DNA from: Aphanomyces cochlioides | Taxonomy: Eukaryota; Oomycota; Saprolegniomycetes; Saprolegniales; Verrucalvaceae | DNA length: 64,000 nt | NCBI GenBank assembly: GCA_019828595.1 | Contig: JAHQRK010000011.1 | Coordinates: forward strand, 248,001-312,000 | Direction: 5' to 3' | In this document: piece after piece, positions 1-11,021 of the stretch | How positions within the stretch are numbered: the stretch's first letter is position 1 | Layout: each line of letters starts with the position of its first letter | The notes under the pieces: generated by a model | Database searches by the model: none | Seen by the model: the letters and a program-made list of their open reading frames with translations, nothing else | Told to the model about the DNA's origin: nothing | Translations under genes and position numbers: made by a program

Positions 1-137
1 ATCCAGGGGCCAAGATGGGTGAGACATAAATTATCGGAGGATTTACGTGACAGGCACGAAAACACATATTGAAAAACCTGTGCAATATATATACATCAAA
101 ATTATCGAAAACTACAGGTACTAGTTTTAAGGGCTCA

Positions 138-1634
138 TTAATCATTGCCTTCCATATCAGAGCCATATTCATCGCCAGTTTGGTTCTCGCTTGTTTGATC
201 GTCAGGAATTTCTTGTTGGCAATCTTGTCCATCGTCTGAAGCATCTTTCGTCAAGATATAGGTATGAAGCTTCATCAATTCCGTTTTCGCTTTCGATATG
301 CATCCATAGATTTGGGCCGATGTCAATTCAGAAAAGGCACTTCGAAGTCGTTCAAACACGTCTTTGAATGTAGTGGCATCTTTCACATATCGACGACCAA
401 CATAGCCCTTGGTTATGGCCCAGATTGTTTCGATTGGCTGCAAACGGGAGTAGTATGGTGGGGTATACATGACGATATGCCCCTCTGTCTCTGCCATCGT
501 CTTGACAACGGGTGCAATATATTGTTCGATATGCTTGCTAAGTTTATTCCATAGAATTGATTTCACTTCAGTTGCGTCAAAAGGAATGCCATAACGACTG
601 CATGCATCGAGTAATTCGATTTTCTTGCTGCCTTTTCGCGGGGTGTCTGGTGGGAGCGACTTATGATAGCTTGCGTTATCCATCACAATGCATGCATTCA
701 CAATACCATGTCTTCTCAACTCCTTCAACAGGACTTGAAACCATTTCACGAAGTAATTTGTGTCAAACATAGCATGGTAGTCCTTGGGTAGTTTGCCATT
801 TCGAGCCACAATGTCCAGATTCAAAAGCATGGATTTCAACTGCTTCTTTCCTCCTTCGAAAATATCAAGCGCAATGACTTTAGAGTTGTCTTTTCCGCCG
901 TCGACGATTGCAGCAATAAAGCAGTAGCGCCGACCGTTGTGGTACTCTTTGACATTCTTGTCCAAGAGATCGTCAGGATGGTACAACGTGTTATGGTGTC
1001 TAGAGTAATGATGATGAATATATGATTCATCCAAGTAGACAAAAGTACGACGGTCGGATTCGTCTTCGCATTCCATCAAAGCCAGCATTTTTTGAACATA
1101 CGAGTCTCTTGCCAATTCATTCTTTGTCGACAACACAAAATCATACACACCACCAGTCTTCTTTCCACGCTTGAATCCCATTTGCAGCAAGTAATTTTGA
1201 ACGTTGCGCTCAGATACAGCAAGGGACTTGCAGCAGCTGTAGTCCAAGTACATGTACCCTTGTTGGAAAAGAAAATCCATCACATCATGAGCCACTGTTC
1301 TCATGCGTTCAAGGCGTCGATTGCGGACAAAAGCTTGAACTTCTTCAAGGACGTGTTTATTACGGGGTATACGCGACGGATGGACGAAACGATTCGACGG
1401 TGGAGCAGCGACTTGGACAACTCTTTCCTGGACGTATACTCTCCACACTTCCTTGACGACCTTCTCACTTCGACCAAGAGCCTCGGCAACCCTTGCGCTT
1501 ACGTGTGAAGAGCCTTGGCTACGAAAGAACGCTTGGAGACGGAGAATATCGAGTCTTTCTTCCTTGGTCAATGCCGGAGGGCGCTTCTGCTTGACGTACG
1601 TCATAGCCTCTTCCAATACACGATTACCAGTCAT
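138..1634 (-). CDS. DDE_3-type (IS630/Tc1-mariner superfamily) transposase
   Basis: A 498-aa intronless ORF with a good ATG at 1634. The N-terminal third looks like a helix-turn-helix DNA-binding region (KEERLDILRLQAFFRSQG and following). The C-terminal half carries the DDE catalytic core: YLDESYIHHHYS (first Asp), IVMDNASYH (second Asp), and YSRLQPIETIWA (Glu of the DDE triad). The tail is acidic and rich in Asp, Gln and Glu. Seen: all three catalytic blocks in order with no stop or frameshift, so the gene may be functional. Known: this family excises and inserts DNA at TA dinucleotides. I could not find convincing terminal inverted repeats in the 137 bp to the left or the few hundred bp to the right, so the element boundaries are unresolved and its left end may lie outside the window. 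Confidence 0.85.
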   Translation of the reverse strand: MTGNRVLEEAMTYVKQKRPPALTKEERLDILRLQAFFRSQGSSHVSARVAEALGRSEKVVKEVWRVYVQERVVQVAAPPSNRFVHPSRIPRNKHVLEEVQAFVRNRRLERMRTVAHDVMDFLFQQGYMYLDYSCCKSLAVSERNVQNYLLQMGFKRGKKTGGVYDFVLSTKNELARDSYVQKMLALMECEDESDRRTFVYLDESYIHHHYSRHHNTLYHPDDLLDKNVKEYHNGRRYCFIAAIVDGGKDNSKVIALDIFEGGKKQLKSMLLNLDIVARNGKLPKDYHAMFDTNYFVKWFQVLLKELRRHGIVNACIVMDNASYHKSLPPDTPRKGSKKIELLDACSRYGIPFDATEVKSILWNKLSKHIEQYIAPVVKTMAETEGHIVMYTPPYYSRLQPIETIWAITKGYVGRRYVKDATTFKDVFERLRSAFSELTSAQIYGCISKAKTELMKLHTYILTKDASDDGQDCQQEIPDDQTSENQTGDEYGSDMEGND

Positions 1635-2601
1635 CTCAGGCGTTGCAAATGAAGAAATGGCGGCTGGTGTATTAAGTCCGAAACAATATAAATTTAAAAA
1701 GTTATATGAAAAATATAAAAATATATAATATTACAAAACCTCGAATATTTTTTATTGGTTTTTAGAGGTTATATGGATGAAAGATGCAAATTGACTAACA
1801 TTCCAAAAGGTTTTCGATGCTAGATAACAGAATATTTAGTTTCATAGGATAATGTTTTGAAGTTATATTCTATATTTTATTTCCTACACCCCACACAAAT
1901 TTTTATTAAAATCTGACTTGATTTGATCGAAATATGACAATTTGGGTCTTGGATGCCCCCGGGTACTATTAGGCCAAAATTTGCTCCCAAGTACAGTTGT
2001 CTCTGTTTTGTCGATTTTCAGTCGCATTTCCATGTCATGCCACATCCAACAGACCGCGAATTTCATTGGATAAAATATTTTTCGTCGCATTTTGGAAAAA
2101 GAAAAAAACTCTATTTTGATTGGCTACATCATCCCATAACAGTTTTGATTGGCTACATCGATCCGAGCTCAAAGTGTTCACCATGAGCTCAAAGGCTCCC
2201 TAATCACAACGGAGATGTAGTTGGTGGTCAATCCATTCCCGAGAGTGTATCGCAAAGTATCATCTCGACTAAATCTCGCATCACCAGATGCCGCTGCTGT
2301 CGCACCAACGACAAGACCACTGCAACTTCTGGTTTCATGGCAGCCAGAAACTTGAAAGACTCAAAAAGTGAAAAAGAGGTAAAATCTCATGCTTCATCCA
2401 CTTTTGAAAAAAACACCCCAAAAGTGGATGAGAATAATTTTGATTGGCTACGTCTCATTCAAAAATCTACTTGAAAGTGGCCCTTAGGAGATGGAGGAGG
2501 TCCTAAAAGCAAATTTCGTCTGCTAAATGGGTGATTCCGTTCTGATTGGCTCGTCGTCGTGCGTTTGCATCCATCACATATTCCCTTCCCGACTTCATTG
2601 C
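1635..2601. other. AT-rich intergenic stretch with CCAAT boxes and a hairpin
   Basis: No credible gene. It holds four same-orientation GATTGGCT motifs at 2118, 2147, 2442 and 2543, the first two as tandem copies of TTTTGATTGGCTACATC. An imperfect hairpin lies at 2395-2430 (CATCCACTTTTG against AAAAGTGGATG). The string ACTTGAAAGTGGCCCTTA at about 2469-2486 recurs with two changes at 7001-7018. These features look like the promoter and flank of the Harbinger transposase that starts at 2602, or a MITE remnant. Confidence 0.5.
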
Positions 2602-3744
2602 ATGAAGACATCGATCATCGTCGCAGCCATTGCTCTCAGTGCTGCGAGTGCAGCAACATTTGACATGCGAAGTTCCCGTGCTCCCAGCAAGCGCCAGTAC
2701 TCCGTGCGCAGTAAAACTTGACAGGGCATCAAGGATGGGAGTGGTTTCGATGGGTGGATCAAACGAAACCTGAGGTGCAGTCGCCGGGTTTTTATGAAGA
2801 TTGTATCTCTGGTGAACATGAAGTGGTCAAATTTCCATGCCCCACTTCATCATAACACTGTCTTTGGCATTGATGATCGCGTTGCCATAACGCTCCATTA
2901 CTTGACTCACTCCGATGGGCTTGATCAGACAGCTCATGTCTTTGGCATAAGCAAAACGAGAGCACATGTATACATTTATCAAGTTATATCTATTCTCAAC
3001 AAGTTCTACCTACGTGAGGTCGTTGCTTTGCCACGTACAAGTGAAGAATGGGAAGATGTGCGAGATGCATTTGAATTACGAGGTGGCTTGCCAAATGTGT
3101 ATGGTGCCATCGATGGTTGTCTGATTGAGATCAATCGTTTTGCTGACTTTGAGGGGTGGTATTGCAGAAAGGGCTTTCCAGCATTTAATTTACAAGCCGT
3201 TGTGGATGGACATCTCCGATTTCGGTCGTTTTCATTGCGTTCGGGTTCCCAAAATGATAAATCGCTCTTCAAGCAGTCGTCGTTTGGAAAAACAAGCCAT
3301 TCCCGATTGCCTCTTGGTGGGTGTTATCTTGCTGACGCTGGATACAAACTATTCGCCCACATCATTACTCCCTTTCGTATACGTGAGAACATGCCAGACG
3401 ACGAGGCTCATTTTAATTTTATTCATAGTCGCACTCGAATTGTAGTCGAAAGAGCTTTTGGTCTGTGGAAGAATACGTTTCGCATTTTTAAGACCCCCTT
3501 GCTTCAATACCCACCCACTAAGATGACAATAATCATTACCGCAACCATGGTCTTACACAATTGGTTCATCGACTTTGAAGACACTCTTGACGTTTATGAC
3601 AATGTTCCAAGACTTCGTCGATGGATGCATGTCGGTGGCGATGAAGTCTTTGACTCTGAGCTAAACTTAGTTGAAGGTGAAGATGCAATTCAGGCACGTA
3701 ACCAACTCAAACAATATGCAGCTAGCTTCATCAAAAGAATATAA
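2602..3744 (+). pseudogene. PIF/Harbinger transposase with a premature TGA
   Basis: DDE_Tnp_4-type nuclease. From 2794 onward the reading frame is open for 316 aa and shows the Harbinger catalytic blocks: GAIDGCLIEI (first Asp), SGSQNDKS (Asp of the second block), LADAGYKL, and RIVVERAFGLWK (Glu). The same frame continues upstream through GFDGWIKRNLRCSRRVF, which is family-like, back to an ATG at 2602, but is broken by one in-frame TGA at 2719-2721. The 5' piece alone resembles a signal peptide (MKTSIIVAAIALSAASA), which is probably coincidence. Either the TGA is a single inactivating mutation or translation starts at the internal ATG at 2794. The neighbouring minus-strand Myb/SANT-like gene (3835-4773) is its expected partner. 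Element ends were not identified. Confidence 0.75.
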
Positions 3745-3834
3745 CATGTATTTTGTTCAAGTGTCTCTAGAATTTCTCTTGTAAGAGCTTCAATAGAGCC
3801 GTATGAACAGCACTGCTTTGATCAATATGTTGCT

Positions 3835-4773
3835 TCAAAAGTGATGACACTCGAGTTGCTTGTTGGTTTCACTTATAGCATTTTCCAAGTTATCAGTTGA
3901 TGGTCGTGATGATTTCAAATTGGCTGCCTCGACAATTCCCTTTGATAAGCTTTCACCGAGTGCTACAAGTCCAGAGCTAATATCATTCCGTTTGTTTGTG
4001 TTTGGCTTTCGCATCTTTCGTTGACGCTCTATTTCGTCTTGTATGATTCGCTTATGACTGTTTTTGCCATTGCTTGGGACTGCTTGCTCTTCGGAATCAC
4101 CATCAACATCATCTTGACTGCTACTCCCAGCACTCTCCAATAGCCCGTCGTCAGCATACGCAATGTGACCCATTCCATGCTTGTCGCCAAAATACTGAAC
4201 CAATGTATCCCAGTATTCTGGCAAAGGGACAGTGTTGTCAGTATCATTCCCAGTTTCGCGAAGGAAAGCAACATGACGAGAGTACTCTTTACGCAAGTTC
4301 GTAATCTTGTTTTTGAGAGACACTACAGTTACCTATACAGCATTAGAGATGAACACACTCGACATTACATTTTGGCTTGTTGCGATGTTGAACTTAATTC
4401 TGAGCTTCTCCCACAAGACAGCTCTTTGTGCATTGCTTGTGTTTTGTAGAAACTTCGAGCCGAAAGTCTCATAACGTAGTTCCAGCAGGATTTCAACCAT
4501 TCGTGGGGTGTATTGAACATTTTGGTGGAGCTTAGTGTTAGCGTTGTTCGCACATATGAGGTTGAAGCCTGTGCTGACGACATCTTGCTCGTCAGAGTCG
4601 CGATCCTGTGGTTGCTGAACGTTCATACTCTTGATTGTAGCAAGCTGTGCGTGCATTGAAGCAACTTGCATCTCGAGCTCCCTTTTAGATGGAGCCTTGC
4701 CTTTTCCTCGCACCATCCCTTCAAAACTGTACGACAAGTTGTGTGAAGACCTTCTGGCCTTCCCCTGAAGCAT
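3835..4773 (-). CDS. Myb/SANT-like (MADF-type) partner protein of Harbinger transposon
   Basis: Two ORF pieces (4369-4773 and 3835-4332) join in frame across a 36-nt GT-AG intron at 4333-4368 to give about 300 aa. Residues about 70-180 resemble a Myb/SANT-like DNA-binding fold (YTPRMVEILLELRYETFG and later RKEYSRH, PEYWDTLVQYFG), followed by an acidic serine-rich region and a basic segment (ERQRKMRKPNTNKR) that could act as a nuclear localisation signal. Harbinger elements typically encode such a second protein, which helps bring the transposase to the nucleus and the element ends. Its opposite orientation beside the transposase at 2602-3744 fits that arrangement. The assignment rests on fold-like pattern and context. 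Confidence 0.65.
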
Positions 4774-4876
4774 CCAATCACATTCAAGTTGCTTGCATTG
4801 GGCAATCGAGAAAAAATGAGACAGTTAGGAGTGCTTTCGTCACTTGAAACTCATAAGTGAAAAAAATACTTCTCTA

Positions 4877-6999
4877 ACGTAAACCCCCAGTCGTGGCCGA
4901 AAATTCTTTGGTTGGCGAAAAGTTGAGATTCTTTCCGATGCAAAACGAATCAAGAAAATTGGAAAGTACAGTTGAAATGAGCATGAAAAGACGAAAAAGT
5001 ACAAATTTTCAGAATATATTTGTTCTGCAAGGAGTGCGTTCGGCGAAGTGAAATTGATGAGGCATAAAAAGTTCAAGTATTATCGGTCGTGGCCGAAAGT
5101 TTATCTTGATATTTGTATTCAATATGTGACATTCATTATCTGACCCAAACTGGCTTTGTGAAAAGAAAAATATATATGGCTACAGGATATTAATTTATAG
5201 AGAAACTGAACTTTGTCTGGATTCATCAGTTGGTAATATCACATGTTGATTGCCTCACAGAATTGGGAACGCATTTCATCAACATGTCGACGTGGTCGGC
5301 AAGATTTGAAAAGACAAAAGCTCATGCATGCCACTACAAATGACCAGGAAATACCAACCATCAGCCACTGCCTTTGTATGTTCTTACAGCCAAGTCTCTC
5401 CTCGCAGAACAAGTGTGATGGCAGCAATCCTGACACTAGAAATGAGACATATTTCATTAGTTAATGAGCTAAAAGACTCATTGTAAAACGTTTCATGAGC
5501 ATCACTTCTTATTTCTCTTCGTCGAGGCTTTCGCTCGCCTCTTTGGAGCAGGACCGACAAGACTTTCAACAATGGCTACACTTGACAAGAGATTTTCACG
5601 AGCATCAACGGTTTTACGCTTGCGATTGGACTTCTCTGGCGGGGGTGGCAAAACAAGAACATCTCTTCGAATCCTTTCCTTGTGAACAAGCCAATCTGTA
5701 GAATAACCATGCGTCCTCCAGTCTTGTAAAGAGCAAGACGTGACATCATTTTTTGCTTGTTCAACGGATAGAGCCCACAACCTCTAAATGCGCTGATAGC
5801 ATTTTTTCTTGTGATCGATGACCAACTTTTTGACGCCAATCCAATAGCCTCAGCTTTAGTGAGGGTGCTGACGTTAGTCTCCACCATATAGTCGAACATG
5901 TCGGACTTGATACGCTTCTTTAAGGGACCGAAAACACCAACATCAAGAGGTTGAACGAGGTGGGTAGCGTTGGGGGGAAGACACAACATTATGATACCGA
6001 GTTCCTTCGCTCTGAAAACGATCTCCTTGGAAAAGTGTCCGCCATACCCATCAAGCGTCAAAAGCAACGGACGGACAACATTTGGAGGAACAGACGAGGA
6101 AAGCATTGACAACCAAAGATTAAACACACGAGCGTTGATAAAACCACTGTCTGTGCATGTGCCTTGGGAGCCAGGTACAGTCATGGCACTAGCAATGTTC
6201 GCGTCAACTCGCACACCAGGTATGATAAATAATGGCGGCACAACAAAGCCAGAAGCACTTACACAGGCGACATACGTTATGTGAAAGGAAGCAGACATGG
6301 TTTGCGCCCAAACGTTAGTTGATCCCTTCACCGCAACCACTTTGTTTGACATGGAATGCCTCAGGAAGCCACTTTCGTCCATGTTAAAGATGCGATTGGC
6401 ATCCATCTTTTCGTGTACAACATGTTGTAGTACGTCGTTGAATAGCATGATAATATCGACATCGGTTGGCATGTTTCGTGCTCTCGATATCGTCTGAGCT
6501 TGGCGCGTAGTGAGAACGGGATGGCGGGAGAGGAATCGTTCATACCAGCCATTTGTCAAACGTTTCATACCAAGAATATTGCATATGATTCCCACTTTGA
6601 CCAAGATATAGCGGCGAGTGACATTCCAATGATCCACGAGACTATGTCACGCTCGATTGTCAATGGTATTAGTGGTGGTGGTCCAAACTCGACACGAGGC
6701 ATGCTTCCACAAGAAAAAGCTTGGATGTATCGGTGCAGTGTTCGTGGGGCAATCCCTGTTTCCTTGGATATCACTCCAACTTTGACTTTACTTGACCACA
6801 ACTTGTGAGCAAGCTCCAGAGAAGCCTTCACCGGTTGACCGACGTGCTCCATCCACAGATCAGTGAAAATATCAAGTATTCGAGTTTATAGAAACTCTTC
6901 AGTTCTCATGGTTTGCTCAACGAAGTATTTCAACCAATAATAATCGATGATGGAAATCGGCCATGACTGAAAAATTCGGCCACCACCGGGGGTTTACGT
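4877..6999. mobile_element. Pogo-like (Tc1/mariner superfamily) DNA transposon with TIRs
   Basis: Left end ACGTAAACCCCCAGTCGTGG (4877-4896) is matched by the inverse complement at the right end (6980-6999), with similarity continuing through GGCCGAA into both ends, for about 29 nt with a few mismatches. TA dinucleotides flank both ends (4875-4876 and 7000-7001), as expected for this superfamily. A subterminal copy of TCGTGGCCGAAA recurs near 5088. The element is 2123 bp and carries the decayed DDE_1 transposase at 5502-6852. I see nothing convincing in the remaining interior (5100-5500). Confidence 0.85.
5502..6852 (-). pseudogene. Frameshifted DDE_1 (pogo/CENP-B-like) transposase
   Basis: Reading from 6852, an N-terminal helix-turn-helix region (TGIAPRTLHRYIQ, then TIERDIVSWIIGMSLA) is followed by a frame change near 6600-6640 into the catalytic part: NMDESGF (first Asp), LLTLDGYGGHFS (second Asp), and NATHLVQPLDVGVFGPLKK (third acidic site). 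A second frame change near 5710-5730 leads into a basic tail (PPPPEKSNRKRK and beyond). Two frameshifts in one ORF make this a decayed copy, barring sequencing error. All three catalytic blocks remain readable. It lies between the TIRs at 4877 and 6999. Confidence 0.8.
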
Positions 7000-7473
7000 T
7001 ACTTGAAACTGGCCCATAAGAATTTGGTGCTCTGGACGCACTACATGTACACTGTACATGTACTTGTGGAAGTGTGCAACAAATTGATCGAACAGCAGCA
7101 CGATTTGAATCTCTGACCTGACGCTCATGTTTTCCACTTTACAGGTAAAGCTGTCTTAATATACCGGTTTCTAGAGCATGGGATTACACAATCTAAATTA
7201 TGGCGAGGTTTCACTGCGAAAATTGGGATAAGAGCATATTATTCGAAAAAATAATATCAAGCTAAAATTAGCAACGAATGAATCGGATACCTTCCTTTAG
7301 TGACATATTTCACCCAAAATATATGTTTTGGTTTATCTTTCGCTGACAATTAAACAATTACCTCATTTTAATGACAATGTATCAAGAATTCTACCAATAT
7401 TTTCTCGATTAATTTGTGATTTTTACATGATTTTGGCTATTTTTCGGGAATTTTATATTTTTTGCTCGAAACG
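7000..7473. other. AT-rich intergenic stretch
   Basis: No gene seen. It starts with the pogo target site and the ACTTGAAACTGGCCCATA string that recalls 2469-2486. The last 200 bp are very AT-rich and act presumably as promoter and 5' leader of the gene at 7474. No RRM-coding sequence or plausible upstream exon was seen here, which matters for interpreting that gene. Confidence 0.5.
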
Positions 7474-7851
7474 ATGGACGGAGAGACGTCGACGACGCCA
7501 GCGATCCCGATCAATGCCCAAGCCGTGGCAGAATTAAGCGAAGCCGATGCGTATGAGCTAATGTATCACATGAAGAACTTTTGCGAAGTCAAGCCTGAAG
7601 AAGCCGCGCAAATGCTCAACGAACATGTCGAATTCGCCCGAGCTCTCGCTCAAATCCAGCTCCGCCTCAATATGCATCGAGAAGACGCGCGTCCTGAACA
7701 AGCGAAAGGCGGATTTCAGCTTGACCCAGAGCACCAGAGACTACTGGAAGAAGTGCAAAATCTTGCGCCAGAAGTGATTCAAAGTCTGCCATTTGCCCAA
7801 CGTAAACAAATCATGGAACTCCGAGAAGCGATGGGTCTGCCCCCTGTTTAA
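7474..7851 (+). CDS. CstF-64/Rna15-like protein: hinge and C-terminal domain only, no RRM
   Basis: A 125-aa protein starting at ATG 7474. Residues about 25-70 (LMYHMKNFCEVKPEEAAQML, then FARALAQIQLRL) match the hinge of cleavage stimulation factor subunit 2. The C-terminal 40 residues (LEEVQNLAPEVIQSLPFAQR, then IMELREAMGLPP) match the conserved CstF-64 C-terminal three-helix domain. In known CstF-64 the hinge binds CstF-77/symplekin and the C-terminal domain contacts Pcf11, while an N-terminal RRM binds the GU-rich downstream element. That RRM is absent here and no upstream exon is visible. The protein may be a scaffold-only subunit of the mRNA 3'-end cleavage complex. It ends 21 bp from the convergent PEX11 gene. 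Confidence 0.8.
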   Translation: MDGETSTTPAIPINAQAVAELSEADAYELMYHMKNFCEVKPEEAAQMLNEHVEFARALAQIQLRLNMHREDARPEQAKGGFQLDPEHQRLLEEVQNLAPEVIQSLPFAQRKQIMELREAMGLPPV

Positions 7852-7872
7852 CTTATATATACACAACACGAT

Positions 7873-8591
7873 CTATTGCATGCCCTCAAATAACTTGGCA
7901 GGACGAAGCTGTGGCACTGCTGAACGATGCAAATGAAGCGCCAAGAGCGAGCTGGCCATACCCAAACTGCAGAGAAGACTGTCGTCGACACGGACACGGA
8001 GCGTCAAGATAAGCGCAATCGGAATTTCCGTCAAGTTTTTCAGGACGGCAACATACGAGCTCCGCTTGAGGTTGAGGTCGAGGCCAAGGCCCAGGCAGAG
8101 CGACAAGAACCAGCACGCATGACTCCATCGCCTCCATTGGATGGTGAAAGTCCGAGAAGATCGCTGCTTGTTGCTCGTTCGAGGAAGCTTGATCTGCATT
8201 GACGGGTAGAAAAGCGAGATGTTCTCAAAGAGATACATGCCAAAGAAAGTCAGGATTCGCATTTGGCGAACTCGGCGAATGACCAAGTTCTTGTCTTCGA
8301 CTGTGGTCAACAAGAGTGCCATGTCGACAAAGCGAAAGAGACGCATCGTCTTACGGCATGTCCCCAGAAGCGTTTCCAATGCCTTGAGCACACGAATGCC
8401 ATCGTCTCCCGCGTCGATCTCAAAGACACGCTGCATCACCAGTTGAAGTGACTTGGATGTGTACTGCAGCAGTCGATATACCTTTGTCCGTCCCTCTACG
8501 AGGAAAGATGAGCGTGTAAATGCCGAGGGAAGGTGTAACCAGTCGTAGACATGAGTCGGACGATCTCTTCAACTTGCTGCCATGGCTGCAT
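7873..8591 (-). CDS. PEX11: Peroxisomal membrane biogenesis protein PEX11
   Basis: Exon 1 (8540-8591, starting MQPWQQVEEIVRLM) joins across a 44-nt intron (8496-8539) to exon 2 (7873-8495), giving about 224 aa. The N-terminus EGRTKVYRLLQYTSKSLQLV resembles the PEX11 N-terminal amphipathic region (GRD-type start followed by LQY). RVLKALETLLGTCRKTMRLF matches the conserved helix that follows, and the C-terminal LGMASSLLALH is PEX11-like. PEX11 proteins sit in the peroxisomal membrane and drive its elongation and division. The start was chosen because the family's first motif lies immediately downstream and the splice restores it. A shorter start (MSTTEGRTK) on the same exon is possible. Confidence 0.75.
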
Positions 8592-9330
8592 CACCTGAAG
8601 ATCGCTTCGAATGACCAAATGGAGAATTCCATTTTGGCATCCATTTCACTTCATTCTCTGTTGCGTCACCTATACAAATTTTAGGATAACCATGTAAATT
8701 ATCCAAATTCTGCTAGAAATAATTCAATTAAATACTCAATTTTGGCAAAATTAAAATTTACTCATTCTAATTCACCAATGAAAATTCATTAAAATTAATT
8801 CAAAATATTTCATTGGACAAATATTTCGGAAATTGAATATGGAATTTACATTAATATTCTCTCATCGAATCCCGAAAGCTCCAAAGATTCATCCCCATGC
8901 CAAGCAATACTCGAGATAGAAGTGTTTGTTTCCTAGCTGAACATGTCGTGATATGTTAATTTGTTCGTGTGCAGTTTTGCCCGATGGCTGGATATTTCAT
9001 TTAATTAGAAGAAATTCAATGAATTTATTTGGAATAGATTATTTGTTTATTGTGCTTTTGAGCAAAATTTCGGATATAGGCGTGATTTGTTGAGTCATTT
9101 ATCAATCGTTTTGATTGGCTAATACGACATTCAAGATCCATTTCGACCAATCAAATGCTGATATTGAAAAATCAGCCAATGGAATCGATTCGCGGATCGG
9201 TTCTTTGGCGTGATTCGATTGCGCCGCTACTCAAAATTTGTATCAAATCAATACAGCTGTAATATACAGGTTCTTCTAAATCTAAAAACCTGTGAAATTT
9301 GAATCACAGCTTGCACCACACAAAGCGGCC
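8592..9330. promoter_or_regulatory. AT-rich intergenic region and SF3B2 promoter with CCAAT boxes
   Basis: No gene seen between PEX11 and SF3B2. CCAAT elements occur as GATTGGCT at 9113, ACCAATCA at about 9146 and AGCCAAT at 9174. From 9174 to 9252 runs a module (AGCCAATGG, GGCGTGATTCGATTG, then GTATCAAATCAA) that aligns without gaps to 27962-28040, about 75 percent identical by eye. It ends about 80 bp before the SF3B2 start codon, so it probably spans the core promoter. Confidence 0.55.
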
Positions 9331-10973
9331 ATGGCGACTCAAGTGGCCGCCGCGCCTGTCGTGCTCTCGAAGAATGCGAAGCGACGCTTGAAGAAAAAAG
9401 CAGAGAAGCAACTGGAATACTTGAACGCAACAGAGACAAAAGAGCCTGTGAAGACAGAGCCGAAGACGGTCGATTCCCCTGTGAAATCTCCACCACCGGT
9501 CGATGTGGAATACGTTAGCAGCGATCTTGGCTTGCATGAAGATGATCCCGAGTACGAAGAGTTTGCGCGGGTCTTTCAGCGCTTTATGAAAGCAGAAGAG
9601 CTATGTGGGGATATGCAACCTGTCGAGAACGATGCACAAGAAGAAAACACCGAAGCTCCAGCCGAAGAGACTGTCGAAGAGATTGAACCGGTGAAACAAT
9701 TAGGGCGAAAGGAACGCAAGAAAGCCAAGCAGTTGAGCATTGCAAAGCTGAAGCAAATCGTGGCATGCCCGGATGTTGTCGAAGCCCACGACGTTACGTC
9801 TGCCGATCCGCCCTTTCTGTGCTACCTCAAAGCCTACAGAAACACAGTACCAGTGCCACGCCATTGGTGCCATAAGCGCAAGTATCTCCAGGGCAAGCGC
9901 GGTATTGAAAAGATCCCATTCGTATTGCCAGATTTCATTGCGAACACGGGCATTTCAGAAGTTCGAGGAATTGGTCTCGAGAATGGCCCTAAGGGTGCGT
10001 CGACAATGATGCGAGATATTATGAAGCCCAAGCTTGGCCGCATTGATATTGACTATCAAGTTCTGCAAGATGCATTTTTTCGATACCAGACCAAGCCTCC
10101 ATTGACAAGACTGGGCGATCTCTACTACGAAGGCAAAGAGTTTGAAGTAAAGCTCAAGACCAAGACGCCTGGTATTCTCAGCGACGAACTCAAACGTGCT
10201 CTTGGTATGGTCGAAGGTGTCCCGCCGCCGTGGCTGCTTAACGTCCAGCGCTATGGCCCACCGCCGGCATATCCACATTTAAAAATCCCAGGTTTGAACG
10301 CGCCAATTCCAGAAGGCGCTTCGTTTGGTTACCATCCTGGCGGTTGGGGTAAACCTCCTGTCGATGAAAATGGCAATCCCATCTATGGCGACGTCTTTGG
10401 AAAAACGTCGTCGTCGTCCGTGGCAGTCGTCGAGGAAGTTGTCAACAAGGAACGATGGGGTGAATTGGATCCTGTCGTTGAGGAAGAAGATGATGATGAC
10501 GACGAGGATGAAGAAACCAAGGAAGAAGACATGGACATGGACGACGAGGAAGCCTCTCATGCTGTGGATGACGGCATGGTTGTCGGTGGCACAGTTGATC
10601 TTCGCAAGCAACCTGTCGAGTCGTCGGTTCCACCTCCACCTCCGCCCCCGCCACAGTCGAATGGAGCACCCAAGGAATTGTACACTGTCCTGGCTCAAAA
10701 AGAGGTAAGACCATCGTCAAAGACATCTTTGTGTGATGGAAATACCTGTAGACGACGGTGGGCTCCTCATCTATCTATGGCTCCACGCACGCGTACGTTG
10801 TGTCAAATCCAGCTGACGATCGCGGGTTGCACAGTAGCGTGTCAACGGCAAGTGGTCTTCATAGTGTTTCAACGAGCGGCATGGCCACGGATGACGCGGA
10901 AGGCAAGCGCAAGCGCAAGCAGGAAAAGAAGGACGACAAATCGTCCAAGCGATACAAGGACTTTAAATTTTAA
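9331..10973 (+). CDS. SF3B2: Splicing factor 3B subunit 2 (SAP145)
   Basis: Exon 1 9331-10704, a 47-nt intron 10705-10751 and exon 2 10752-10973 give 531 aa. The conserved DUF382 block is clear (TVPVPRHWCHKRKYLQGKRG, then KLGRIDIDYQVLQDAFFRYQ and GDLYYEGKEFE). It is followed by the PSP proline-rich motif (GVPPPWLLNVQRYGPPPAYP). The middle is strongly acidic (EEEDDDDDEDEE), with a PPPPPPPP run before the intron and a lysine/arginine-rich tail (GKRKRKQEKKDDKSSKRYKD). SF3B2 is a U2 snRNP SF3b component that binds pre-mRNA near the branch site and contacts SF3B4. The ATG at 9331 has a good context (GCCATGG). It is shorter than animal homologues because the N-terminal SAP region is missing. Confidence 0.95.
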
Positions 10974-11021
10974 TACGAGGTTACACCGCCTCTCCACCTT
11001 TCCATTGACACATCAGCACCG

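Noticed and set aside
2602..2721. Short secreted peptide with a signal sequence
   Set aside because: The same frame continues past the TGA into family-like Harbinger transposase sequence, so it is the transposase N-terminus.
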